Positions 30,363-38,809 are shown, counted from the stretch's first letter. The stretch: DNA of 56,318 bases from Desulfotomaculum sp. (GCA_017656165.1 JACDOL010000006.1:1-56318), one strand, 5' to 3'. Notes: generated by a model from the sequence alone, not told the origin. Program-made: numbers and translations.

Positions 30363-32093
30363 TTACTCCTTAATTTTGTATTTTTTAATCCAGCGGTAAA
30401 GAGTGGCCAGGCTTATACCAAGATGATTGGCTGCTTGCTTTTTCCCTTTGGTATCCCAACCATAAGTGTCAAGGGTATGTATAATTTCATCACGAATCCT
30501 TTTGCTTTTAGAAGTATACTTATGGTGTAAAGGTGCTGCCCTTCCCCTATCATCACTAATTGCATCTTTGGCAATAACTGGTGTTTGGCTGTGGCTTAGG
30601 GGTAGATCCTCAGCGGAAATAACATCCTTATCATGGATGTTAACTAAATATTCAACCATATTCTCCAGCTCGCGTACATTACCGGGCCAGGGGTATGACA
30701 ATAGTTTTTGAGTAGCAGCATAGGATAGAATTTTAAAACTTTTGTTAAGACTTATACAATACTTTTTAAGGAAATAATTGAGCAGTAGATTAATATCCCC
30801 TGGGCGTTCCCTTAATGGCGGTATATATATGGGGATAACGTTTAATCTAAAGAAAAGGTCTTTTCGAAAAGTTCCTTCTTTGATTTTTGCCTCTAAGTTT
30901 TGGTTGGTTGCTGCAACTAAACGAACATTAACAGGAATAGGTTTGGTGCCGCCAATCCGGTCAATGCATTTTTCTTGTATCACACGCAGCAGCTTAACTT
31001 GTAGTGCCAGGGGCATATCGCCAACTTCGTCCAAAAACAATGTTCCGCCATTGGCTAACTCAATTTTACCGGGCTTACCGCCCTTTTTTGCCCCGGTAAA
31101 AGAGCCTTCTTCATAACCAAACAATTCGCTTTCCAGTAAATGTTCCGGTATGGCAGCACAGTTTATGGCCACAAAGGGACCGGTGGAGCGATGACTTATT
31201 TCGTGTATGGCTTGGGCTATCATTTCTTTACCGGTACCACTTTCACCCCTGAGCAGAATAGTAGATTCAGAGCTGGCCACCTGTTGAACAATATCTATTA
31301 CCTTTATTAAAGACGGGTCTTTACCAATAACTTTGGGCAAAATTGCCCCGTTTTTTTCTTTAGAGGTGTATTTCTTTTGTTGTAATGTTTTTTTGGTATG
31401 AACCAAGGCTCCAATAAACTTTTTATTATAAAAGAACGATTTCCTATGCAGCTGAAGGTCGCCACTGGTGTGTGGTATGGTAAAATCAAGTTCCTTTTTT
31501 CTTCCTAAATCGGAAAATAACGATTGGCTAAATTCTTGGTTCTCCAATATTTTTGTCAGATTTAATTCTTCAGCAACTTCATTCACACCAACTATTTTTT
31601 TATTTTCATCCAGAAGAGCTACCCCTTCTGGAATCATGTTAATTACATAACTAAGCTGCTGTCTAACTAGTAGTTCGAGCTTTTTGTACTTTTCTTTCTC
31701 TAACAGAGAATTAATGTACATGGCATAATTCTGTAAAACCTGCACCAGGGCATTGGTATCCATTGAATTAAAAATATGCTCTGCGTTTTTCTTAAATTGT
31801 ATACAGACAACCCTACTTTTCTTACCTTCAAAAAACGGATAACATACCTCTAAGATCAAAGGGCAATTTTTTAATTGCGGACAACTGCCACAGAGCATAT
31901 GCCTGGTGGGGGCGTTAATAATGATGGGTATTTTGCTTCTTATTGATTCTTTTAAAGATGGCAGTGCATCATTAATTAAAAGGTTATTAGATGTTGAATA
32001 AATAATATTTTTATTTTCCCATATTGTTATTTCACAATGAAATAAATGTTTCAAGCTAATAACAGCACTTTTATAATCATGAATATTGAACAT
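30363..32093 (-). CDS. Sigma-54-dependent enhancer-binding regulator
   Basis: AAA+ activator of sigma-54 RNA polymerase. The N-terminal sensor (1-140) has a Cys cluster at residues 68, 71, 77 and 84 (CGSCPQLKNC), as in Clostridial bEBPs that may bind metal or Fe-S. A PAS-like domain follows (about 145-240). The AAA+ domain (about 260-490) has Walker A GESGTGKE, the sigma-contact loop as GSFTGA (Ser for the usual Ala), Walker B GTLFLDEVGD and R-finger region FRKDLFFRLN. The C-terminus is a Fis-type HTH (KKQAANHLGISLATLYRWI). ATG 32093 follows GGAGCGAACA; a TTG at 32105 is less likely. It is divergent from an operon with a sigma-54 promoter, its probable target. Confidence 0.95.
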   Translation of the reverse strand: MFNIHDYKSAVISLKHLFHCEITIWENKNIIYSTSNNLLINDALPSLKESIRSKIPIIINAPTRHMLCGSCPQLKNCPLILEVCYPFFEGKKSRVVCIQFKKNAEHIFNSMDTNALVQVLQNYAMYINSLLEKEKYKKLELLVRQQLSYVINMIPEGVALLDENKKIVGVNEVAEELNLTKILENQEFSQSLFSDLGRKKELDFTIPHTSGDLQLHRKSFFYNKKFIGALVHTKKTLQQKKYTSKEKNGAILPKVIGKDPSLIKVIDIVQQVASSESTILLRGESGTGKEMIAQAIHEISHRSTGPFVAINCAAIPEHLLESELFGYEEGSFTGAKKGGKPGKIELANGGTLFLDEVGDMPLALQVKLLRVIQEKCIDRIGGTKPIPVNVRLVAATNQNLEAKIKEGTFRKDLFFRLNVIPIYIPPLRERPGDINLLLNYFLKKYCISLNKSFKILSYAATQKLLSYPWPGNVRELENMVEYLVNIHDKDVISAEDLPLSHSQTPVIAKDAISDDRGRAAPLHHKYTSKSKRIRDEIIHTLDTYGWDTKGKKQAANHLGISLATLYRWIKKYKIKE

Positions 32094-32137
32094 TGTTCGC
32101 TCCAATTTAGTAAAAGATTTTTATTGATTATAATATA

Positions 32138-32260
32138 TTTTCTCACCCTAAACAAGCAAGGTGAATTATTGAGAAAAGACGAAAAATATTGATAGAAATT
32201 TATATAATTTTAATATTTTCGTTTTGCAAGTGAGAAAAATTGTTGTAGTTTTTGAGAATT
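32138..32260. promoter_or_regulatory. Candidate upstream activator sites (TGAGAAAA boxes)
   Basis: The 8-mer TGAGAAAA occurs at 32170-32177 and 32231-32238, inverted as TTTTCTCA at 32138-32145, with a variant TGAGAATT near 32253. Together with an imperfect CGAAAAATATT/AATATTTTCG repeat they lie 60-170 bp upstream of the sigma-54 promoter, where bEBP sites are expected. Site identity is inferred. Confidence 0.45.
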
Positions 32261-32296
32261 TTAACGTTTTTATTTATAAAATATAGTATTTATAAT

Positions 32297-32312
32297 TGGC
32301 ATATGTTTTGCT
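32297..32312 (+). promoter_or_regulatory. Sigma-54 (-24/-12) promoter of the permease-DUF917-HyuA operon
   Basis: TGGCATATGTTTTGCT matches the consensus TGGCAYRNNNNTTGCW at every defined position. Transcription should start near 32323, about 100 nt before the permease ATG. A bEBP gene is divergent and rpoN is in the same window. Confidence 0.9.
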
Positions 32313-32421
32313 TGTTCAGTGATATTGTTTTTTAAAACTTTAACTTTTTAAAGAGGAGGTTAGATTAATACATCACCAATTAATTAAAAAATTCTAGATA
32401 AAGAAATGAGGAGGATAAGAC

Positions 32422-33747
32422 ATGACCAATAACCATTCAGGTGACGATTATTCCCTGTCAAGGGTGCCAATGAGTGCTCGTACTCCCATGTGGAGGGTGT
32501 TGGTGATCAGGCTTGGCTCATTGGCCTGTGTGTCACAGTTAATGCTAGGGGCAGCCCTGGGTTATGGAATGACCTTCTGGGATGCAGTTACAGCAACTCT
32601 GTTGGGTTCTTTGCTGCTTTCTGCTGTTAGTTATGCTTTAGGTGCTGCGGCTTGTCGTGAAGGGTTATCCACCAGTTTATTATCTCGTTGGGCGGGCTTA
32701 GGCAAAATAGGTTCTTCAATAATTGGTGGTGTAATTGCCATTGCTCTATTAGGGTGGTTTGGGGTACAAAATTCAGTCTTTGCTGAAGGTTTGCATCAGG
32801 CCACAGGGATGTTTAATATTCAAATTTGGGCCTTTATCACTGGCATATTGGTAACAGTCATAGTTGTTTATGGTTTCAAACTCTTAAGCTTTACCGCTAA
32901 TATTTCCTTACCGTTATTTATGTTTGCTGTTTTAATAGCAGCAGTGCACTTATTATCTGGACATGATATTGGCACACTTATAAATGCAGCCCCCGCCGGG
33001 GAACCTCTGCCCCTGGCTGTGGCCACCACCATGGTTGCAGGTGGTTTTATGATTGGGGCAATTATTACTCCAGACATTTCCCGCTTTATGCGCAGTGAAA
33101 AAGATGTTTTCTGGATGACTGTCATTGGTATATTTGTGGGGGAATTAAGTATGAACCTGTTGGCGGTATTAATGGCGCTAGCAGTTAGGTCCAGTGATGT
33201 GGTTACCATTATGCTTTCGCTGGCAGGTTGGATTGGTGCCACTATCGTTATTTTCTCAACAATTAAGCTCAATGACTTGAACCTTTATTCCTCAACCTTA
33301 GGTATAACAAATATGCTTAATGCTTTGTTTAACATCAAACTAAACAGGGTAACAGCAACTTTGATTATAGGTATTTTCGGAACGGTGTTGTCCGTGTTAG
33401 GTATTATAAATTACTTTATTAACTTCCTGGTGCTGTTAGGTGTGGCAATACCCCCAGTAGCTGGTATTATGATTGTGGATTATTTTATCTTAAAGAGAAA
33501 CCGCAAAGTACTTGATGAAACCAGGGCTAAGGGGACCTTGCCAACAGAATGTGAGGTGTGGAACCCCATCTCAATGGTGGCTTGGGTTTTAGGCTTTTTA
33601 GTTGGTCAATTCGTTACCAACTTTGGCATCCCGGCTGTGAACTCTCTATTGGTTGGTGCCATCGCTTACTACCTGGGTATGAAGATTTATGGCGTGATAA
33701 CCTGCAAATCGCAAGTTGAATTTGCTAAAACAGATCAAGTTATCTAA
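32422..33747 (+). CDS. NCS1-family permease (cytosine/hydantoin-type)
   Basis: Twelve-helix cation-coupled importer of the nucleobase-cation-symport-1 family (CodB/Mhp1 relatives), which carry cytosine, purines, allantoin or hydantoins. Family features are SRVPMSARTPMW before helix 1, QLMLGAALGYG, the GWFGVQNSVF region of helix 3 and the ITPDISRFMRS loop. 441 aa. ATG after GAGGAGGATAAG. First gene of the sigma-54 operon; the linked DUF917 and HyuA-type enzymes suggest that the cargo is a small cyclic amide (inference). Confidence 0.87.
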   Translation: MTNNHSGDDYSLSRVPMSARTPMWRVLVIRLGSLACVSQLMLGAALGYGMTFWDAVTATLLGSLLLSAVSYALGAAACREGLSTSLLSRWAGLGKIGSSIIGGVIAIALLGWFGVQNSVFAEGLHQATGMFNIQIWAFITGILVTVIVVYGFKLLSFTANISLPLFMFAVLIAAVHLLSGHDIGTLINAAPAGEPLPLAVATTMVAGGFMIGAIITPDISRFMRSEKDVFWMTVIGIFVGELSMNLLAVLMALAVRSSDVVTIMLSLAGWIGATIVIFSTIKLNDLNLYSSTLGITNMLNALFNIKLNRVTATLIIGIFGTVLSVLGIINYFINFLVLLGVAIPPVAGIMIVDYFILKRNRKVLDETRAKGTLPTECEVWNPISMVAWVLGFLVGQFVTNFGIPAVNSLLVGAIAYYLGMKIYGVITCKSQVEFAKTDQVI

Positions 33748-33800
33748 TAAAAGCTGCCTAATATCAATATTTAAAAATATTTAAAATAAAAATATTTAAA

Positions 33801-33847
33801 AGTACAAAAATCCTGTACTGTTTTTAAGGTGCTAGGTTTTTTGTACT
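33801..33847 (+). promoter_or_regulatory. Hairpin between permease and DUF917 genes
   Basis: AGTACAAAAA pairs with TTTTTGTACT, helped by CCT/AGG inside. It may be an attenuator or an mRNA processing site; the role is not evident. Confidence 0.4.
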
Positions 33848-33869
33848 GTCTTTTAGGAGGGATAAGTTA

Positions 33870-34967
33870 ATGCGCAAACTAGATATTCAATCCATTGAAG
33901 ACATCGCCATTGGTGCAGCGTTACTGGGTACCGGCGGCGGTGGTGATCCTTATATCGGTAAACTGATGGCTATTCAAGCAGTAGAAGAATTCGGACCAAT
34001 TACACTGCTGGAGGCAGACGAAGTACCCGATGATGCACTGGTTGTCCCCACAGCAATGATGGGTGCACCAACAGTTATGGTAGAGAAAGTACCCAGCGGA
34101 GAAGAGGTTATTGGTGCTTTTAATACTTTGAAAAACTACCTGGGCCAAGAGATTTATGCCACCATTCCAATTGAAGCCGGTGGTGTAAATTCCATGATTC
34201 CGCTGGCATTGGCCGCCAGGTTAGGCATACCGGTGGTTGATACTGATGGCATGGGTCGTGCTTTTCCGGAACTACAAATGGTTACATTCCACTTGAATGA
34301 TGTATCAGCTACCCCCATGGTGATATGTGATGAAAAAGGAAATAATTTAATGCTAAACACCGTAGACAATGTTTGGACTGAAAAATTGGCTAGAAGTGCT
34401 ACTGTGGTGATGGGTGGATCAGTTATGCTGGCCATTTATCCCATGAAAGGGAACCAACTTAAATCAGCAGGTATTCACGGCATTATCACTTTAACCGAAG
34501 AGATAGGTAAAGCCATCCGGGGGGCAAAGGCAAAAAAAGTGGATCCCATTAAAGCTGTGTTGGATATTACCGGGGGATACGAATTGTTCCGAGGCAAAAT
34601 CAGTGATGTATCCAGACGTACTGTAGGCGGTTTTGCCCGGGGCGAAAGTAAACTCATTGGTATAGATAGCTACAAGGGCAAAACCCTTACATTGAATTTC
34701 CAAAACGAGCATTTAATAGCTCGTACTGAAGAAGAGGTGCTGGCCACAGTGCCTGATTTAATTGCAGTGTTAGACAGTGAAACAGCACATCCCATTACCA
34801 CTGAAGGCTTACGGTACGGAGCTAGATGTGTGGTAATTGGTATACCATGTAATTCTAAATGGCGTACAGAGAAAGGTATAGCAACTGTAGGACCGCGTTA
34901 TTTCGGTTATGACATAGATTATATTCCGGTGGAAGAACGTGTTATGAACAAGAGGGGGGACAAGTAA
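33870..34967 (+). CDS. DUF917 family protein (catalytic copy)
   Basis: 365-residue DUF917 protein with all recognisable motifs: LLGTGGGGDPYIG at residue 16, IEAGGVNSM, DTDGMGRAFPELQMVTFH and IGIPCNSKWRTEKGIATVGPR. DUF917 proteins are nearly always encoded beside HyuA-type hydantoinases; the Pfam name, as I remember it, refers to S-methyl-thiohydantoin desulfurase, so cyclic (thio)hydantoin chemistry is plausible but not shown. ATG after TAGGAGGGATAAG. Its stop overlaps the start of the HyuA gene by one base (TAATG), so the two are translationally coupled. Confidence 0.88.
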   Translation: MRKLDIQSIEDIAIGAALLGTGGGGDPYIGKLMAIQAVEEFGPITLLEADEVPDDALVVPTAMMGAPTVMVEKVPSGEEVIGAFNTLKNYLGQEIYATIPIEAGGVNSMIPLALAARLGIPVVDTDGMGRAFPELQMVTFHLNDVSATPMVICDEKGNNLMLNTVDNVWTEKLARSATVVMGGSVMLAIYPMKGNQLKSAGIHGIITLTEEIGKAIRGAKAKKVDPIKAVLDITGGYELFRGKISDVSRRTVGGFARGESKLIGIDSYKGKTLTLNFQNEHLIARTEEEVLATVPDLIAVLDSETAHPITTEGLRYGARCVVIGIPCNSKWRTEKGIATVGPRYFGYDIDYIPVEERVMNKRGDK

Positions 34968-36517
34968 TGAGTTACAGAATTGGCATTGACGTAGGTGGCA
35001 CCAATACTGATGCCGTTATACTAGATAAAAACCTGGTACCCATAGCTAAGGCTAAAACTCCTACCACTGCTGACGTAACAAGCGGTATTTATAACGCTAT
35101 TTCTTTGGTTTTAAATCAAAAAGAAGTGGATAGAAGTGAGATAAAATATGCAATGTTGGGTACAACCCACTGCACCAATGCAGTGGTAGAGCGCAAAAGA
35201 CTAAATAAAGTAGCGGTTATCCGCATCGGATTGCCGGCCACCGGGGCGATTAAACCCCTAACCGGTTGGCCCCAAGACCTTAAAGAAGCCATTGGCAATA
35301 TGTATTTTTTAGTTGGCGGTGGCCACGAATTTGACGGTCGGGAAATTGCTCCACTGGATGAAAAAGCAATTCGTGATATTGCTAAGCAGGTTAAGGGAGT
35401 GGCAGACTCTGTTGCCATAACTTCAGTTTTTGCCCCAGTGTCTACAGACCATGAAAAACGAGCAGCAGAAATTATTAAGGAAGAATTGGGAGATATTCCG
35501 GTATCGCTGTCCCATGAGATCGGTAGCATTGGCCTTTTGGAACGGGAAAATGCTACAGTGTTAAATGCAGCTCTGGTGGATGTGGCCCGCACCACCGCTG
35601 AAGGTTTTAAAGATGCCTTGGCAAGAGAAGGCATCGATGCCAAGATATACTTCGGACAAAACGATGGCACATTGATGTCGGTGGACTATGCTGTTCGCTA
35701 CCCCATTTTAACCATTGCCTGTGGCCCCACCAACAGTATCCGGGGTGCATCTTTTCTGACTAAACACAAAAATGCTCTGGTGGTAGACGTTGGGGGGACC
35801 ACAACGGACGTTGGAGTACTGGTTAACGGGTTCCCCAGACAATCATCAATAGCTGTAGAGATAGGTGGCGTGCGCACCAATTTCCGTATGCCCGACCTCA
35901 TTTCCATTGGCCTGGGTGGCGGGACTGTTGTTAGAGAAGGCAGTGAGGGTATAACCATAGGACCTGACAGTGTAGGCTACAGGATTACCGAAGCAGGCCT
36001 AGTATTTGGTGGTAATACTTTAACAACCACAGACGTGGTAACTGCCCTGGGTAAGGCAGCCATTGGGGATGTAACTAAGGTTAAAGACTTAAACCAAGAT
36101 ATGCTGAAGCAGACTTACAAAAAGATTGTTTCTATGGCGGAGGAAGTAGTTGACCGCATGAAGACCAGTTCTGAACCCATACCAGTAATACTGGTGGGCG
36201 GTGGCAGTGTAATACTGCCGGATGAACTGGTGGGAGCATCAGAGGTGCTGCGACCGGAACACTATGATGTGGCTAACGCCATTGGTTCCGCAATTGCCCA
36301 GGTGAGCGGGCAAATTGAACGGGTTTTTTCCATTGACGAATTGGGTAGGGAAGGTGCTCTGAAAATGGCCAAAGATATGGCAATAGAAGAAGCTGTCAAA
36401 GCTGGGGCCGACCCCGCAACCATTGAAATTGTAGAAATTGATGATGTACCACTGGCTTATATGCCTGGCAATGCTACCAAAATCAGAGTTAAGGCTGCCG
36501 GTAACTTGGCAGTTTAA
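34967..36517 (+). CDS. HyuA-type hydantoinase/oxoprolinase family protein
   Basis: ASKHA-fold, ATP-dependent ring-opening enzyme relative (hydantoinase A / 5-oxoprolinase N-terminal type). The N-terminal phosphate motif DVGGTNTDAVI (residues 7-17), LGTTHCTNAVVERK, GLLERENATVLNAAL, the central VVDVGGTTTDVGVL and the C-terminal LVGGGSVILPDEL are all intact. 516 aa, the DUF917-linked short form without a HyuB-type domain. Third gene of the sigma-54 operon. Contrast it with the degenerate paralogue at 27900-29228. The substrate is inferred only by family. Confidence 0.9.
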   Translation: MSYRIGIDVGGTNTDAVILDKNLVPIAKAKTPTTADVTSGIYNAISLVLNQKEVDRSEIKYAMLGTTHCTNAVVERKRLNKVAVIRIGLPATGAIKPLTGWPQDLKEAIGNMYFLVGGGHEFDGREIAPLDEKAIRDIAKQVKGVADSVAITSVFAPVSTDHEKRAAEIIKEELGDIPVSLSHEIGSIGLLERENATVLNAALVDVARTTAEGFKDALAREGIDAKIYFGQNDGTLMSVDYAVRYPILTIACGPTNSIRGASFLTKHKNALVVDVGGTTTDVGVLVNGFPRQSSIAVEIGGVRTNFRMPDLISIGLGGGTVVREGSEGITIGPDSVGYRITEAGLVFGGNTLTTTDVVTALGKAAIGDVTKVKDLNQDMLKQTYKKIVSMAEEVVDRMKTSSEPIPVILVGGGSVILPDELVGASEVLRPEHYDVANAIGSAIAQVSGQIERVFSIDELGREGALKMAKDMAIEEAVKAGADPATIEIVEIDDVPLAYMPGNATKIRVKAAGNLAV

Positions 36518-36534
36518 ATGAAAAGGGGCACGCT

Positions 36535-36850
36535 ATGACCAGAAATGTTAACATTGGTTTAGTACAGATGGATTGTGTACTGGGTGATAAAAAGGCTAAT
36601 TTAGATTAAAGCTGAAAGTATGGTGCGCCAGGCTGCGGTCCAAAGCACGCAGATTATCTGCCAAAGGGGAAAATAACCGGTATTATTCACAATGCTGCTG
36701 TGCTTATAAATAAGAACGGTGAAGTGCAAGGGGTATTCCGCAAGGTCCATGCCTACGCCACCGAGCGTTATTACTTTACAGATGTTAATAAATATCCAGT
36801 GTTTGAAACAGAATTCGGTAATATGGCTCAATGCGCCATCTCCAGAGAAA
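36535..36850 (+). pseudogene. Broken nitrilase-superfamily amidohydrolase gene
   Basis: Starts well (ATG after AAAAGGGG; VNIGLVQMDCVLGDKKANLD) and then stops at a frameshift caused by one extra T near 36607; the next frame continues AESMVRQAA and QIIC. After a deletion of the region with the catalytic Glu, a third frame reads GIIHNAAVLINKNGEV and FRKVHAYATERYYF (catalytic-Lys region) and ends at GNMA. The part with the catalytic Cys is gone. Nitrilase-family carbamoylases act after hydantoinases, so the operon has probably lost its third enzymatic step, unless one is supplied elsewhere. Confidence 0.82.
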
Positions 36851-36853
36851 GTA

Positions 36854-36900
36854 ATAAATACAAGAACTGCGGCGTTAAAACCTGCAGTTCTTGTATTTAT
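36854..36900. repeat. 17-bp perfect inverted repeat at the truncated end of the nitrilase gene
   Basis: ATAAATACAAGAACTGC and its exact reverse complement flank a 13-nt loop. No long T-run follows. It may be the operon's terminator or the trace of a small insertion at the deletion point. Confidence 0.65.
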
Positions 36901-37007
36901 CGAAACGGGCCGTAAAATGTGCCCTTTATCAGTTTAATGTTCAACCATTTTAATTGCTCTACGGTGTTATCTTTTATTTATTTTTTGCGAGTATTACTGT
37001 ACAATAT

Positions 37008-37037
37008 TTGTTAACCAACTAAATATAAAGGTTAACG
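37008..37037 (+). promoter_or_regulatory. BirA-type biotin operator upstream of bioB
   Basis: TTGTTAACC-13 nt-GGTTAACG matches the known Firmicute BirA box. A TACAAT -10 lies at 37000-37005, so bound BirA would cover the start site. bioB is therefore probably repressed by biotin. Confidence 0.82.
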
Positions 37038-37052
37038 TAGGGTGATTAGATA

Positions 37053-38030
37053 ATGTCCATAATACATAAGTTAGCTGAACAGGTACTGAATGGGAAAATT
37101 TTATCTTATGATGAGGTCCGGCCGCTGCTTTTTGTTGACAACGATGAGATATTAGAGCTTCTGCTGGCAGCTAATAAGATTACAAAGAAATTTAACGAAA
37201 GCAGGGTAGAACTGTGTTCAATTGCTGCTGGTAAAGTTGGTAACTGTTCTGAAGACTGTGCATTTTGTGCCCAATCGATTCATTACAACACACCAGCTGA
37301 AGAAATAAATTATTTGGACTGCCGGGGCATTGTTGAAAAGGCAGTCCGGGCGGAACAGCAGGGGGTTCACCGTTTTTCCCTTGTAAACAGCGGATATGGC
37401 CCCAGCTGGGAAGAGTTTTACCAGGTGCTGGATATTATTAAGAAAATTAAGCAAAAGACCAGGTTGAAACTCTGTGCTTCCCTGGGTGTCATTAACAAGG
37501 AAATGGCCCGGCTTTTAAAAGAAGCAGGGATAACGATGTATCACCACAATATTGAAACCTGCAGTACATACTACCCCAAGATCTGCACAACCCACAGTTA
37601 TGAAGACAGAATTAATACTATCCGGGCAGCCAAGCAGGCGGGGTTAAATATCTGCTGCGGGGGTATTATTTCACTGGGAGAAACTCCTGAACATCGTTTA
37701 AAGATGGCTTATGAAATCAGGGAACTGGATGCCGATTCGGTACCCATCAATATTTTAAACCCCATACCCGGAACACCGCTGGAAGGCCAGGAGGTACTAC
37801 CACCCCTTGAAATTTTAAAAACTATAGCAGTTTTTCGTTTTGTTATGCCTGATAAATTAATTCGACTGGCAGGGGGCAGGGTAACGGGCTTAAGAGACCT
37901 TCAACCGCTGGCTTTTTTAGCCGGGGCCAATGCGGCCATAACAGGTGATTACCTGACAACTTACGGCCGATCTGTGGAGCAGGATATTAAAATGTTAAAA
38001 GACTTGGAACTGATAAGCGTCCACTCTTGA
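37053..38030 (+). CDS. bioB: Biotin synthase
   Basis: Radical SAM enzyme that inserts sulfur into dethiobiotin. The radical-SAM cluster cysteines are C65, C69 and C72 (NCSEDCAFCAQS); the HHNIET and PINILNPIPGTPLE motifs and the cluster-2 region (RLAGGRVTGLRDL) are present. 325 aa. It stands alone with no other bio genes nearby, behind a BirA-type operator, which points to biotin-dependent repression. A strong hairpin begins before its stop codon. The identification is secure. Confidence 0.97.
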   Translation: MSIIHKLAEQVLNGKILSYDEVRPLLFVDNDEILELLLAANKITKKFNESRVELCSIAAGKVGNCSEDCAFCAQSIHYNTPAEEINYLDCRGIVEKAVRAEQQGVHRFSLVNSGYGPSWEEFYQVLDIIKKIKQKTRLKLCASLGVINKEMARLLKEAGITMYHHNIETCSTYYPKICTTHSYEDRINTIRAAKQAGLNICCGGIISLGETPEHRLKMAYEIRELDADSVPINILNPIPGTPLEGQEVLPPLEILKTIAVFRFVMPDKLIRLAGGRVTGLRDLQPLAFLAGANAAITGDYLTTYGRSVEQDIKMLKDLELISVHS

Positions 38031-38046
38031 TTGTGGACGCTTATCA
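38011..38046 (+). terminator. Hairpin at the end of bioB
   Basis: TGATAAGCGTCCAC and GTGGACGCTTATCA form a perfect 14-bp stem with an 8-nt loop that includes the TGA stop. There is no T-run, so it may instead protect the 3' end of the mRNA. Confidence 0.55.
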
Positions 38047-38260
38047 TATGTGCGGCAGCTATGATTTAGAATTAGGGAACTATTACAAAAAGTCAAAAAA
38101 TATATTATTTTTAGGAGGTATTTTTACCGCAATTAGAGAATTATTTAACAAGCATGTTAACCGCATGTTAAATATACTGTAATTTCATAATATTAAGATA
38201 CTTAATTTAATGAAATGTATTTAAAAAGCTGAAAATAATAAAGTAAGGGAGAGGATAAAT

Positions 38261-38491
38261 TTGAAAAAAAATAACCGTAAGTTGAGAAAACTGGTCAGTA
38301 CCATCAACCGCAGAGCAGGTGAAGCTAAAAAACTAAGCGGCAGAGACATAGTATCGGTGGATATATCTGATATACGCAAAAACCTGAAAGGTAAATACTT
38401 GAAGAAAACCAGGGAGCAGATCAACCAAGGTAACTGGATGTTTTATTCCTTTAAAGGCGGCAACAAATTAACATTAAAATTAAGAAGTTAA
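38261..38491 (+). CDS. Small basic protein of unknown function
   Basis: 76 residues, about a third of them Lys or Arg, with no membrane segment. I do not recognise the family. The TTG start follows GGGAGAGG at good spacing, and a strong terminator lies 28 nt behind the stop, so it is a real monocistronic gene. Charge and size would suit a nucleic-acid-binding protein, but no motif proves it. It lies in an AT-rich stretch of short genes between bioB and the EamA transporter. Confidence 0.65.
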   Translation: MKKNNRKLRKLVSTINRRAGEAKKLSGRDIVSVDISDIRKNLKGKYLKKTREQINQGNWMFYSFKGGNKLTLKLRS

Positions 38492-38517
38492 ATATTAAAA
38501 TAACTGGGCTGCTAATA

Positions 38518-38556
38518 TAAAAAATGGGTAGACGTAAAGCGTTTACCCATTTTTTT
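38518..38556 (+). terminator. Terminator behind the small basic gene
   Basis: AAAAAATGGGTA pairs with TACCCATTTTTT, with inner ACG/CGT, ending in a T-run. The following ~250 nt up to 38810 are very AT-rich and hold no gene I can support. Confidence 0.88.
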
Positions 38557-38809
38557 ATATAAAAAGCCAGGAGCAGCTTGGATATTGTATTTATGGAAAT
38601 GGTTTAGAGATTTTTTAAGTTATATATATGGCTATATTTTCTTTGTAAAATATGGAGAAAAGGCGTATTATTTAGAAATTTAAATTATATTCAATAAAAA
38701 TAATTGAAATATATAAAAAATCACAGCATATAATTTTTAACATACTTGCAAAAAGAGGTTGTCTTATGGCAAAATTATTTACAAAATAAGGAAAGGGGGG
38801 CATGAAGTT

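Noticed and set aside
35116-35670. Antisense open frame (184 aa) opposite the HyuA gene
   Set aside because: Shadow of a well-supported enzyme gene; no ribosome site or recognisable domain.
27009-37050. A duplicated ssrA 3' end (attR) bounding an integrated element
   Set aside because: I looked for GGTTCGAATCC-CACCA-like sequence downstream and found none; no integrase gene is present.
38726-38746. Sigma-G-like promoter (GCATA ... CATACTT) before the 119-aa gene
   Set aside because: The spacer is only 10 nt; sigma-F/G promoters need about 15.
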